In this document: piece after piece, positions 45,892 to 55,306 of the stretch
Position numbering within the stretch: the stretch's first letter is position 1
Layout of the letters: every line of letters starts with the position of its first letter
Assembly: GCA_943842425.1 (NCBI GenBank)
Contig: CALTBR010000003.1
Location: forward strand, 558,001-622,000
Length of the DNA stretch: 64,000 nucleotides
DNA from: UBA974 sp002292405
GTDB taxonomy: Bacteria > Bacteroidota > Bacteroidia > Flavobacteriales_D > Sanyastnellaceae
Direction: 5' to 3'
Notes under the pieces: model-generated
What the model was told of the DNA's origin: nothing
Database searches by the model: none
Seen by the model: the letters and a program-made list of their open reading frames with translations, nothing else
Position numbers and translations under genes: made by a program

Positions 45892-47421
45892 TTAATAACC
45901 TGGATTTTGAATTAATACTCCTCCTGACAGAGAAATCTCAGCTAAAGGAATCGGAAATAACTCATGAGTTCCTGAAATAAAGCCCTCGTCACCAAGAAGT
46001 TGATGACCTCGATTTTGACGAACAATATCGAAGAAGCGATGCCCCTCTAAGCCTAATTCTACTCGGCGTTCATGATATATCGCTTCTAGAAGATAAGGTC
46101 CTCCTGCAGTAACATCTGGTAGAATAGCAAGATCGCCACCTCTAGCCCTTGATCTAACCTGATTAACCATTTCAAGGGCAATTCCAGTTGCGCCTGTATG
46201 ATATGCAGCTTCAGCCCGAAGGAGCAAAACATCAGCGTACCTAATCACTCTATCGTTAGTCAATCCATTCGGATTAGGATCTCCTAAAGCAGCAGCTTCC
46301 TCTGCGGCAGTGTTAAAATATTTTTTACAGTAATACAAGTGCGGCATCCCTGTCGCTTCAAGTGTGAAAGGGCCACGATCACCCATCAAATCTCCAACTT
46401 GAAATACAGATGCACTAAGTCTTGGGTCACCATCTTCAAATTCATCAACGAAATTTTGTGTTGGAATATTAAATCCATAGCCTCCAAATTGACCTCTAGC
46501 TCTTTGAAATACATTTGTAAAAGTACCCTCAAGTTGATTTCCCCAATTACCACCTGAACCGCTCATATATTGAATTTCCCAAATAGAGCCCGAACCATTT
46601 TCGCCTAAACTTGAAAAAATATTTGCGTAGTTTAAATCTAAGAAGTACTCTCCTGAATTGTAGATCTCATCGGCTACAGCCATTGCATCATTCCATTTCT
46701 CTTGGTATACAAATGACTTTAAGAGAAGACTTGCTGCTGCGCCCCAATTGGCTCTTCCAGTTTCGCTTAATGGCCTCTCACTTCTTCTGGGCAAACCTAA
46801 CATCGCTTGAGATAAATCCTCTTCAATAAATGCCCATGTTTCTTCTGCCGTGGATTTTACTTGTTGGTAATCACTGGGCGCAAGCAATCCATCTATAAGC
46901 GGGACTCCACCAAACATTGTTGTCAGATTGAAATACCAATACGCCCTAATAAATCTAATCTCACCCAACAACATATCCTTGGTATCGCTGTCCATCTCAA
47001 TTCCTGGGATATTCTCCAGTGCGATGTTGCAATATGCGATTCCTTTATATGCAGTTTGCCACTCTCCCAGAACCAGTTTGCTGTCACTGGTGCCTTGAAA
47101 TGATTCAAATTTCAATAAATCTGGCTCGTCTCCATCACCAGACCCTCCTTTGTGAGAGTCATCGGAAACAACATCTCCAAAGTACCATCTAAAATGCGGT
47201 GCATCACTTCCTACTCCTTGAAGCGGAGTGACTTCTTGTTGAAGGTTGTTATAGCAGGCAATGGTTGCAGATATGGCGTCATCTTCATTTTGATAAAAAT
47301 TAGCTTCTGTGGATCCTACGAGCGGATTAATGTCCAGGAAGTCTTTTTTGCAAGACACCAAAGAAATGATAACGGCAAAAATGATGCTGCTATATGTTAA
47401 TATTTGTTTCATGTTGCTCAT
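45892..47421 (-). CDS. SusD/RagB family outer-membrane lipoprotein
   Basis: A 509-residue lipoprotein (lipobox SLVSC) with the SusD N-terminus FLDINPL and helical TPR-like core (AETWAFIEEDLSQAMLGLP), and the C-terminal motifs NDRVIRYADVLLLRAEA and HERRVELGLEGHRFFD that define the family. SusD caps the SusC channel and binds incoming oligosaccharide. The start ATG directly follows the susC stop. The partner is the 1029-residue SusC upstream. Confidence 0.96.
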   Translation of the reverse strand: MSNMKQILTYSSIIFAVIISLVSCKKDFLDINPLVGSTEANFYQNEDDAISATIACYNNLQQEVTPLQGVGSDAPHFRWYFGDVVSDDSHKGGSGDGDEPDLLKFESFQGTSDSKLVLGEWQTAYKGIAYCNIALENIPGIEMDSDTKDMLLGEIRFIRAYWYFNLTTMFGGVPLIDGLLAPSDYQQVKSTAEETWAFIEEDLSQAMLGLPRRSERPLSETGRANWGAAASLLLKSFVYQEKWNDAMAVADEIYNSGEYFLDLNYANIFSSLGENGSGSIWEIQYMSGSGGNWGNQLEGTFTNVFQRARGQFGGYGFNIPTQNFVDEFEDGDPRLSASVFQVGDLMGDRGPFTLEATGMPHLYYCKKYFNTAAEEAAALGDPNPNGLTNDRVIRYADVLLLRAEAAYHTGATGIALEMVNQVRSRARGGDLAILPDVTAGGPYLLEAIYHERRVELGLEGHRFFDIVRQNRGHQLLGDEGFISGTHELFPIPLAEISLSGGVLIQNPGY

Positions 47422-50400
47422 TTAAAATGTCACGTTTACGCCACCCATAAATATTCGTGGGGAAGGATAGAAGCCTCTGTCTATGGCAATTTCTAATGTT
47501 CCCCTGGAACCTATTTCTGGGTCTAATCCGGAATACTGAGTGATGGTTAATAGATTCTGAGCTGAGATGTAGACTCTTACACTTGATGCTCCTATTTTCT
47601 GAGAGGTTGCATTATTTAGCGTGTAACCTAACTGCATATTTTTAATTCTGAAATAAGATCCATCTTCTACAAAACGGTCAGACACTCTGTTGTTTTGGTT
47701 CGGGTCTGTATGAGATATCCTAGGATACTCATTCGTAGATCCTTCACCAGTCCATCTTTCCAACGCTGATATTGGAAGATTTGTTGTATTGAGATCATAT
47801 CTAAAAACACCATTGTAAATATCGTTTCCTTGAGAGCCTTGAAGAAAGACACTTAAATCGAAACCTTTATATTTTACTTCACAATTCATAGCATATGTGA
47901 AATCTGGATGAGGATTTCCGATCATCACTTTATCCTCACCATCTATTGTTCCATCTGCATTTTGATCTACAAAAATGACATCTCCCGCTTGCGCATTAGG
48001 TTGAGACATGTTTGCTTCAGCCTCTTCATTGGTTTGGAAAATACCTCCCGTCTCATATCCATAGAAATATGCGATGGGCATCCCAATTTCAGTGTATGAA
48101 ACAAAATCACCTGCGCCGAACACATTTCCACTTGAGATAGGCTGTCCACCCTCACCTAATCCTGTGACTTCGTTTTTAATGAAAGAAATATTTCCTCCGA
48201 AACTGTAGCTCATCGGGTTGTCAAAATTTTTGTAGTTAACCGCAAGCTCTATACCTGAGTTTTTTGCGGACGCTACATTGGTCGCAGATGGATTAAAACC
48301 AACAACTCCTGGAACAGGTACGATAGCTAACATATCATTTGTGTTTTTAACAAAATAATCACAAACCATATTTAGTTTTCCTTGAAAAAGATCAACATCT
48401 AAGCCAACATTTGTCTGCTCTACTGTTTCCCATTTCAAATCTGGATTAGAAGTATTAACAGGGCCTGCTCCGTTGACAATTTGCTGATCTGTTCCGAAAG
48501 TGTAGTTGAGACCATTATAAACGATAGAAGTGTAATCAAAGCTTCCAATACCATCAGCATTACCATTTCTCCCCCAACTACCTCTTAGCTTGACAAATTC
48601 AATCCAATCCTTTTCAACAACCCATGGCAACTCTGTTAAGTTAAATGCTGCAGAAAAAGAAGGGAAGACACCATATCTATTGTTTTCCCCAAACTTTGAT
48701 GACCCATCTCTCCTCACAGTACCTGAGAATGACCACTGGTCACCTATTTCATAATTTGTCCTTATAAACGTTGATAGGAAAGCAGACTGACTTATCCCAC
48801 CACTAGATTGAGGAGCTTGTTCTGCAGAATTAATGCTGTTGTTTAAAAAAGCTTGGTCTGGGTTATTCGTAGCGAGGCTATCTCTCACACCAACAAGATT
48901 TGAGTATTCGTTATATAAGGCAGAATACCCAGCTATAACACCAAGTTTATTACCATTTTTGAGGTCTTGATCATATGACACAAGATTTTCCCATTGCCAA
49001 TTTGTGTATTTGTTTTCAGATTGAATGAGGACATTCGTCTCTCTCCATTCATATGCTGGTCTATTTGGATCATTAGAGCCAATCCCAAGATCAAAAGTTG
49101 GCATAAAAATCTTTTGAGACCCAAGCGATAAATCCGCTGAGAAAGTTGATTTGTAAGAAAGATTTTGAAGAATATCATATTCGGCAAAAGCACTTCCAAC
49201 AAATCTATTCGTAGTCCAATTGTCAAACGTGTTGGCAATTTGATTTGCAGGATTTGCAATATCTGAGTCAATCAAATTAGAGTATGCAAAAGTACCATCC
49301 GGGCGAGTCGCAGGAGTGACAGGATCCATATTCAAGGCTCTTACGACAGGAGTTGCGAATTCATTATTTTCACCCAGTGCATTACGGCTAAGATTCGTGA
49401 AATTAATATTCTGTCCCATTCGCAATCTGTCAGTACCATCTTGAGTGGAAGATATTCTAAACGTATATCTTTCAAACTGACTTTTTTCTCCACCAATGAT
49501 TCCATCCTGAAGAAAATAACTACCACCCACAGCGGTTGAACTTGACTCAGTACCACTGGTAAAGTTAAAGGCATGATTCATCATAGGAGCTCTTTCGAAG
49601 ATTTCCTTTTGCCAATGCGTTCCTTCACCCAAATCTTCTGGAGACAGTAAATCAGAATATGGTGCGTAACCTGCAGCGGATCTGCTTTCATTCATTAAGA
49701 TTGCATACTCTTCAGCATTTAGTAAAGACATATATTTCGACGGCTCCTGCATTCCATAATAAGTGTCATATTTAATTTGAGCCTGCTGATTTTTCTTGCC
49801 TTTCTTTGTTGTGACTAGAATAACGCCATTTCCTCCTCTAGCACCATATATAGCAGCAGATGCCGCGTCTTTGAGTACAGTAATAGATTCAATATCTGAA
49901 GCATTTAAATAATCTATTCCAAAACTAGGAATACCATCGACTACAAATAATGGCTCAGAATTGTTAAGAGAACCAGTCCCTCGAATTCTAATAGATTGTG
50001 TACTTCCAGGCTGTCCAGAATTTTGTGAAACTTGCACGCCAGAAGTTCTTCCTTGAAGTGCTTGTTCAGTCCTAAGTACAGGAAGGGAAGTGATTTCTTT
50101 TGTGTCAATCGTTGAAACGGCTCCTGAAATTTTACTTCTTTCCTGATTGCCATATCCCATAACAACAGCTTCTTCTAGTCCAGCAACATCTAGTTTAAGA
50201 TTAATATTGACAACTTTCGCTTCTGTCTGCGCTTCAGGTTCTATAATAATCTCCTGTTTAATATATCCAATAGATGAGAATAGAAGAACGGGTGATGTTG
50301 AAGAAGTCGTAATTGAATAATTACCCTCGGAATCTGTAAAAACACCATTGTATGTGTTTTTTTCTAAAACAGTTACTCCAGGTAGGCTTTCTCCACTAAT

Positions 50401-50511
50401 TAAATCTTTTACTACTCCCGATACCGTAACATTTTGTCCAATAATTTGTGATGAAAAACAGAAGAAGAAAAAGGCAATAGATAATTTATTAATCATTTTA
50501 AATTGGATCAT
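47422..50511 (-). CDS. SusC/RagA family TonB-dependent receptor
   Basis: A 1029-residue outer-membrane transporter: signal ending IIGQN, a carboxypeptidase-regulatory-like domain (about 25-110: VSGVVKDLISGESLPGVTV), a plug (about 115-230: MGYGNQERSKISGAVS, QALQGRTSGVQV, IRIRGTGSLNNSEPLFVVDG), and a C-terminal barrel ending in phenylalanine. It takes up oligosaccharide in complex with SusD, using TonB energy. The start at 50511 overlaps the upstream stop (ATGA); an ATG five codons later would leave a cleaner signal peptide. Confidence 0.97.
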   Translation of the reverse strand: MIQFKMINKLSIAFFFFCFSSQIIGQNVTVSGVVKDLISGESLPGVTVLEKNTYNGVFTDSEGNYSITTSSTSPVLLFSSIGYIKQEIIIEPEAQTEAKVVNINLKLDVAGLEEAVVMGYGNQERSKISGAVSTIDTKEITSLPVLRTEQALQGRTSGVQVSQNSGQPGSTQSIRIRGTGSLNNSEPLFVVDGIPSFGIDYLNASDIESITVLKDAASAAIYGARGGNGVILVTTKKGKKNQQAQIKYDTYYGMQEPSKYMSLLNAEEYAILMNESRSAAGYAPYSDLLSPEDLGEGTHWQKEIFERAPMMNHAFNFTSGTESSSTAVGGSYFLQDGIIGGEKSQFERYTFRISSTQDGTDRLRMGQNINFTNLSRNALGENNEFATPVVRALNMDPVTPATRPDGTFAYSNLIDSDIANPANQIANTFDNWTTNRFVGSAFAEYDILQNLSYKSTFSADLSLGSQKIFMPTFDLGIGSNDPNRPAYEWRETNVLIQSENKYTNWQWENLVSYDQDLKNGNKLGVIAGYSALYNEYSNLVGVRDSLATNNPDQAFLNNSINSAEQAPQSSGGISQSAFLSTFIRTNYEIGDQWSFSGTVRRDGSSKFGENNRYGVFPSFSAAFNLTELPWVVEKDWIEFVKLRGSWGRNGNADGIGSFDYTSIVYNGLNYTFGTDQQIVNGAGPVNTSNPDLKWETVEQTNVGLDVDLFQGKLNMVCDYFVKNTNDMLAIVPVPGVVGFNPSATNVASAKNSGIELAVNYKNFDNPMSYSFGGNISFIKNEVTGLGEGGQPISSGNVFGAGDFVSYTEIGMPIAYFYGYETGGIFQTNEEAEANMSQPNAQAGDVIFVDQNADGTIDGEDKVMIGNPHPDFTYAMNCEVKYKGFDLSVFLQGSQGNDIYNGVFRYDLNTTNLPISALERWTGEGSTNEYPRISHTDPNQNNRVSDRFVEDGSYFRIKNMQLGYTLNNATSQKIGASSVRVYISAQNLLTITQYSGLDPEIGSRGTLEIAIDRGFYPSPRIFMGGVNVTF

Positions 50512-52109
50512 TTAGACTTTATAAGTCGAATAGAAGAAGATTCCTTCTCTGTAATTACACTGAGTATATATAATCCAGATTCGTAAGAACTTACATCAAT
50601 AATTTCTTGTTCAGAAGGACCATTTATCTCTTTTCTGAAGATCATTTTCCCTGCTATATCATTAATTATTAGCATTTTATCCAGCTGACTGTTTCCTTGG
50701 AATTTTAATGTCACAAAGTCTTCAGATACAGTAGGATAAATGCTGAAAAGGAGATCTTGTGTCTCTTCAATTATATTTTCGGGCAAACATCCTTCACAAG
50801 AATTAAAACATACCGTGCCTACTTGAACTTCCGATACAGTAGCATCTAATTCAATGACCCGGTTTGTAAATCCATCAGTCGTAATCGTGCACTGAGCATC
50901 TTCGATAGCGTCAAGGTTCTCTGTACCATCCCATCCTCCGTTGTTGAATTTGTATTCGTGGATACCTTCCGAGAGATCAACAGTTACTTCATAGACACCG
51001 TCTCCATTATCATCGATCATTTGAACTGATGTACCATCCCATCCGTCAATACTAGCGCCTGTAATGTATAATGACTCTTCTACAAGTTCTTGATTCATGT
51101 CTACACTAAAGGTTACCGCCACGTCATCTTTCACTGGGTCGATACTACAAGCATCACAAGCGTTAAAGCAAACAACATCAAGAATTAATTCATCGCCAGA
51201 AGTTAATTCTACTACTCGGTTCACAAAGATGGTCTCACCATCAATAGTTGTCACTGTACATGCGCTATCCGCTTCAGTTTCCAATGATTCTGTGCCATCC
51301 CAACCGCCGTTATTGAATTTATATTCGTGAGTCCCTAGATTTAGCTCTGTGGTGTAGGTGTATATGCCATCACCATCTGAATCATCCATGATTTCACATG
51401 TACCACACCAATTATCGATGATTTGTCCCGTGATGTATACAGGACCAAGGACTGTTTGTTGTGACATATCAACTTGAAATGTTACGCTAGCAGAATTTAC
51501 ACATTGTCCGGCAGTATAAGATGTTACTCCACCTTCATTAACAGCAACACAGTCGTTTGAATATGTAACACCATCACAACCACATACTAAATCTATGACT
51601 GTTGGACATACTGCCTCAGGATTTATCAATGACTCATCAACACAAGCGACAGTAGCACTACTGTTAAGCGTCACATTCGTCAATGTGACTGGAGAATCAA
51701 GAGTTGTTACATACAATAGGAATGAACTAAATGTATTGGCTCCTTGAGAAGGGATAGCCACTGTATAAGAAGCTTCCTCTGTTCCACTAACGGTGACAGC
51801 CACCGTGTTAAAACTTGGTTCAGTATCTGGGTATGGATTATATTCAAACCTAAAATACACTTCAGCGTCTGTTCCAGCAGTTGCCCCAGTAAATGTTATT
51901 TCGCCATCCTCTGAAAAACTCAACGGATAAAGGCTTACATCTTCATTGGCAAAACCTCCCCATGTTTCAGAACCTGTAGGATTTAAATATGTGTTTCCAT
52001 CCATCGATGTGCCACCAAAAACTCCTGTGAATACAACATCCGTATTTGTTACTTGAGAAAAAGCGGTCAGCTGGATAAAGAAAAAAGATATATATAAAAA
52101 GTGCTTCAT
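50508..52109 (-). CDS. Secreted glycan-binding protein with Kazal-like motif and T9SS tail
   Basis: A 533-residue protein opening the SusC/D operon. Order: signal ending TAFSQ, shared N-terminal domain (about 19-152), a Kazal-type Cys motif (about 160-207: CGCDGVTYSNDC), two starch-binding-like modules (about 208-330 and 335-440: VTFQVDMSQQ, EYKFNNGGWDGTE), and a type A T9SS domain (about 455-533). A role in binding the polymer at the surface is inferred. A perfect 19-bp palindrome lies 66 bases upstream. The SusC gene overlaps its stop by four bases. Confidence 0.8.
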   Translation of the reverse strand: MKHFLYISFFFIQLTAFSQVTNTDVVFTGVFGGTSMDGNTYLNPTGSETWGGFANEDVSLYPLSFSEDGEITFTGATAGTDAEVYFRFEYNPYPDTEPSFNTVAVTVSGTEEASYTVAIPSQGANTFSSFLLYVTTLDSPVTLTNVTLNSSATVACVDESLINPEAVCPTVIDLVCGCDGVTYSNDCVAVNEGGVTSYTAGQCVNSASVTFQVDMSQQTVLGPVYITGQIIDNWCGTCEIMDDSDGDGIYTYTTELNLGTHEYKFNNGGWDGTESLETEADSACTVTTIDGETIFVNRVVELTSGDELILDVVCFNACDACSIDPVKDDVAVTFSVDMNQELVEESLYITGASIDGWDGTSVQMIDDNGDGVYEVTVDLSEGIHEYKFNNGGWDGTENLDAIEDAQCTITTDGFTNRVIELDATVSEVQVGTVCFNSCEGCLPENIIEETQDLLFSIYPTVSEDFVTLKFQGNSQLDKMLIINDIAGKMIFRKEINGPSEQEIIDVSSYESGLYILSVITEKESSSIRLIKSK

Positions 52110-52174
52110 GACAATTGAAATGGTAAAATATAAACTAATAATGATTTAATAATCGATAAATATACTCTGAAGTT

Positions 52175-52193
52175 TATTGTAAAATGTACAATA
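52175..52193. promoter_or_regulatory. 19-bp operator-like palindrome, site 2
   Basis: Perfect inverted repeat TATTGTA-aaatg-TACAATA followed by AGT; identical to site 1 across the palindrome and flanking AGT. It lies upstream of the operon that encodes the binding protein, SusC, SusD, the PKD lipoprotein and GH16. Confidence 0.65.
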
Positions 52194-52238
52194 AGTCTAT
52201 ATTTTCAAAACTTAAGTCGTCAAGAAGTGGAATCTTTC

Positions 52239-54509
52239 TTATTCTTTGAGGAGATCAAATGTCTTTGAAAGCTTATTTACACGGAGCTTAAAACTTCCAG
52301 ACTCAATGATATAGTCATTGTCTATTCCGATAAAACCTAAGTCCTTAAGAGGTATTCTTATGGCAACATCTAAGGTCTCATTTGGACCAATGTTAACCCT
52401 CTTATATTGTCTTAATCTTTCAACTGAGGGAGTTATTGACGCAACAAGATCTGAGATATAAACTTGTAAGACTTCTGTGGCATCACAGTCGCTCTTGTTA
52501 GAAATAGTAACAGTTAATTCAATTGTTTCATCAATCAAATAAGATGATTTATCTATTGTGATAGAATCAATACTTGCTTTACAATAAGACAATCCATAGC
52601 CAAAATTAAACTGGGGGTTAAAAGCATTTAAAGAGAAATCAGTATGAATATCTTCAGTGTGTTTCCTGAAATATGGAATGTGAGAAGATGCGTGTTTAGG
52701 CCAAGTAAATGGCAGCCTTCCTGTAGGGTTTACTTCACCGCTAATAATTTTTGACAACGCAACTCCACCATAATCGCCTGGCAAATATGCCATTATTATT
52801 CCATCGGCAATAGATTCAATCTCATTGAATGTCCTGGGCCTTCCTTCAATAAAAACATATATAATTTTTATACCTGTTGATTTCAGTGCTGTCGCTAGAT
52901 CTTTTTGATTTTGAAACAACTCTAGGTCTTCAATATTTCCAGGTGTTTCAGTATATGGCATTTCTCCAAGAAATAAAATGGCATAATCTGGTGTTTGTAA
53001 TTTTGTTTCCGAAACTATTTTCTCAATGTCGTATTCATCAAAGTCCATTTCTAACGGAAAATTGATGACCTGATCTTTCCCAAATTTTTGTATTAACGCT
53101 TCCGCTGCATTTGGTCTTTCTGAATTAGAATATTTAGGGTTATCTCCCTGCCAAGTTCCTGACCATCCTCCATTAAGTGCTAACAAACTGTTTGCCGTTG
53201 GTCCCGTAACAAGAATTTTGCGATCTAAGTCAATCGGAAGTGCCTCAGATTCATTTTTTAGAAGGGTTATAGACTCTTGAGCTGCTTGGAGAGTATAATT
53301 ATTTTCATCACCTTCTTCAGAAATGAAGGCACTGGTTTTAGGGATAGGATTTTCGAACAATCCCAATTCTAGTTTTAAATTAAGTATCCGCCTCACACTT
53401 TCATCTATTCTAGCTTCCGAAATTTCACCATCTTTGACCAAGTCGAGAAGAATACCCGGAAATTCTAAATCTGTAGGGACCATGCTCATATCTATTCCTG
53501 CATTGATCGCTAGCTTAACAGCATCCCTGTAATTTTCAGCAACTTTATGCCTTGATACAAGGTATTTTATATCTTCCCAGTCGGTGACTAAGACACCCTC
53601 AAAACCTAATTCTACTCTAAGTAAATCGTGCAGTAATTTTTTATTTACATGTACAGGGATCCCATTTAATTCACCACTGTTAACCATGATCGTCTTAGCA
53701 CCTGCATTTATAGCTCTTTCAAAAGGGGGAAGGAAATATTCTCTTAATTGCCTTTCCGGTATCCATGCTGGAGTTCTATCCTTCCCGCTTAATGGCATCC
53801 CATAACCATAAAAATGTTTTAATGTTGCAGCTATTGGATAGGGTCCTTCTTGATAACCTAAAACCATTGCTTCACCCATATCGGAAGTAAGTAATGGATC
53901 TTCTCCAAAAGTTTCCCAAAATCTAGGCCAACGTGGATCAATCCCTAAATCTAAAACAGGAGAGAAATTCCATGGAATTCCTGATTCAAAAACATCGCTC
54001 GCAGCATTTTCAGCAATTTTTCTAACAAGCTCGGCATTCCAAGTCGCAGCTAAACCAATTTGTTGAGGGCAAAGATCAGCACCTGAAGTATAGGTGGCTC
54101 CATGGATTGCGTCTATTCCATACAGAACGGGTACTCCCGATGTTTTTTCATTTGTTGCAGCATCTTGAATACTCTGGATAAAAGAGTTCCATTTTGACGG
54201 AGAGTAAGAGTGGCCACCTGAATTTAATATGCTCCCAATTTTTAAATCAACTATGGCTGTTTTTAATTTCTCTTCATTCAAGGTATGTGGTTCATCTAAA
54301 GTATATGGCCCACTGCCATCACACAACATGCCTAATGTTAGTTGAGTCATTTCACCAACCTTATCTTCAATAGATAAAGTGCCAATAAGGCTATCCAAGA
54401 ATAAAATATTTGAATCTTGTGTTTTGTTTGTTGAGCTGTCGTTACAGCTAAATAAAAACAAAATAGCGATCGCCAAACAGGCATTTATATAGATGAATCT
54501 ATTGCTCAT
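52239..54509 (-). CDS. GH3 beta-glucosidase lipoprotein
   Basis: A glycoside hydrolase family 3 enzyme with lipobox FLFSC, the TIM-barrel domain with substrate/acid motifs LKHFYGYG and the nucleophile aspartate in VTDWED, a second sandwich domain, and a C-terminal fibronectin-like domain (YKRVNIGPNETLDV). It releases terminal glucose from beta-glucan oligomers in the periplasm. I start at the ATG at 54509, giving 756 residues: the earlier ATG at 54527 lies inside the TAAGTTTG promoter element. It is transcribed alone, ahead of the SusC/D operon on the same strand, with its own palindrome. Confidence 0.95.
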   Translation of the reverse strand: MSNRFIYINACLAIAILFLFSCNDSSTNKTQDSNILFLDSLIGTLSIEDKVGEMTQLTLGMLCDGSGPYTLDEPHTLNEEKLKTAIVDLKIGSILNSGGHSYSPSKWNSFIQSIQDAATNEKTSGVPVLYGIDAIHGATYTSGADLCPQQIGLAATWNAELVRKIAENAASDVFESGIPWNFSPVLDLGIDPRWPRFWETFGEDPLLTSDMGEAMVLGYQEGPYPIAATLKHFYGYGMPLSGKDRTPAWIPERQLREYFLPPFERAINAGAKTIMVNSGELNGIPVHVNKKLLHDLLRVELGFEGVLVTDWEDIKYLVSRHKVAENYRDAVKLAINAGIDMSMVPTDLEFPGILLDLVKDGEISEARIDESVRRILNLKLELGLFENPIPKTSAFISEEGDENNYTLQAAQESITLLKNESEALPIDLDRKILVTGPTANSLLALNGGWSGTWQGDNPKYSNSERPNAAEALIQKFGKDQVINFPLEMDFDEYDIEKIVSETKLQTPDYAILFLGEMPYTETPGNIEDLELFQNQKDLATALKSTGIKIIYVFIEGRPRTFNEIESIADGIIMAYLPGDYGGVALSKIISGEVNPTGRLPFTWPKHASSHIPYFRKHTEDIHTDFSLNAFNPQFNFGYGLSYCKASIDSITIDKSSYLIDETIELTVTISNKSDCDATEVLQVYISDLVASITPSVERLRQYKRVNIGPNETLDVAIRIPLKDLGFIGIDNDYIIESGSFKLRVNKLSKTFDLLKE

Positions 54510-54524
54510 ATTTAAAAAATTTGT

Positions 54525-54532
54525 CAAACTTA
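54525..54532 (-). promoter_or_regulatory. -7 promoter element TAAGTTTG for GH3 gene
   Basis: A perfect TAnnTTTG element on the minus strand, 16 bases before the chosen start. The AGTCAAA palindrome abuts its upstream edge. Confidence 0.55.
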
Positions 54533-54548
54533 GTCAAAAGCTTTGACT
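54532..54548. promoter_or_regulatory. Palindrome AGTCAAA-agc-TTTGACT at the GH3 promoter
   Basis: A perfect 7-bp inverted repeat with a 3-base spacer, between the probable -33 and -7 regions of the GH3 gene, with further GTCAA/TGACT half sites on both sides. It differs from the 19-bp palindrome, suggesting another regulator. Confidence 0.45.
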
Positions 54549-54627
54549 TAACTGACTAAAAAATAATTTTTGTTTTCTCAATATCTTCTTAAACACCACT
54601 ATTTAATAATGGAAAACAAAAACAAAA

Positions 54628-54652
54628 CCCCGCTATCTCAATGATAACGAGG
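54628..54652 (-). terminator. Intrinsic terminator after cupin lipoprotein gene
   Basis: On the minus strand, CCTCGTTATC pairs with GATAGCGGGG (two G-U pairs, which on the plus strand would be mismatches) and is followed by a T-rich run. Confidence 0.7.
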
Positions 54653-54684
54653 TTGTATATATTTTAGTTGTGACCTCTCGGCTC

Positions 54685-55131
54685 TTATTTAGAACTTTTT
54701 TTTTCAATTCTATTAATACTGTTTTTTAAATCTTTAGCACCTATAAACACAACATAAGCAACTGCATCTGATTCAGAAGTTACCTTTGTATCATGCCAAT
54801 TATTTGTTGCTCCAACAAAAGAATCACCTTTTTTGACAACCGTTGTCACTAAACCGCTGTCAGTTTCATGATTAATCGTAATTTCTCCTTCAATCATATA
54901 AACAACAGGTATAGCTTCATGCATATGTATTCCCGTACTTTCTCCTGAAGGAATTACTCTAATCGCTGAAGTGATTGTTGCATTAGAATCAGGAAAATTA
55001 ATTTTATCTCCTAAAGTATTCTCAGTAACAGCTTGTAATAGGACTTTAGATTCATATTTATTTTCTTCTACTTCTGTAGAACATGCAAGAAGAAATACTG
55101 TAGTTAATGATAGTAATAATCTATTTTTCAT
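54685..55131 (-). CDS. Cupin-domain lipoprotein
   Basis: A 148-residue protein with lipobox FLLAC (Cys17) and a single cupin domain (about 40-130): the metal-binding first motif GIHMHEAIPVVYMIEGE and the second motif GDSFVGATNNWHDTK. The substrate is not known. It lies upstream of the GH3 gene but has its own terminator, so it is probably not part of the glucan regulon. Confidence 0.82.
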   Translation of the reverse strand: MKNRLLLSLTTVFLLACSTEVEENKYESKVLLQAVTENTLGDKINFPDSNATITSAIRVIPSGESTGIHMHEAIPVVYMIEGEITINHETDSGLVTTVVKKGDSFVGATNNWHDTKVTSESDAVAYVVFIGAKDLKNSINRIEKKSSK

Positions 55132-55306
55132 ATTTTAATTATTCAATTTAAACAAATATAGAATAAAAATAAACCGTTTATTTTTTGTAGCCCGCAGGGC
55201 AATCAAACCACACATCTAAACACCCTTAATACACTGACAATCAACCGTATGTAAATAGCCTAAGATCTTTTTTTAGGTCTTAAAATCACAGACATGAGAC
55301 TTCTAT

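Noticed and set aside
54525..54527. Earlier ATG for the GH3 gene
   Set aside because: It lies inside the probable -7 promoter element, and the lipoprotein signal peptide begins at the next ATG at 54509.
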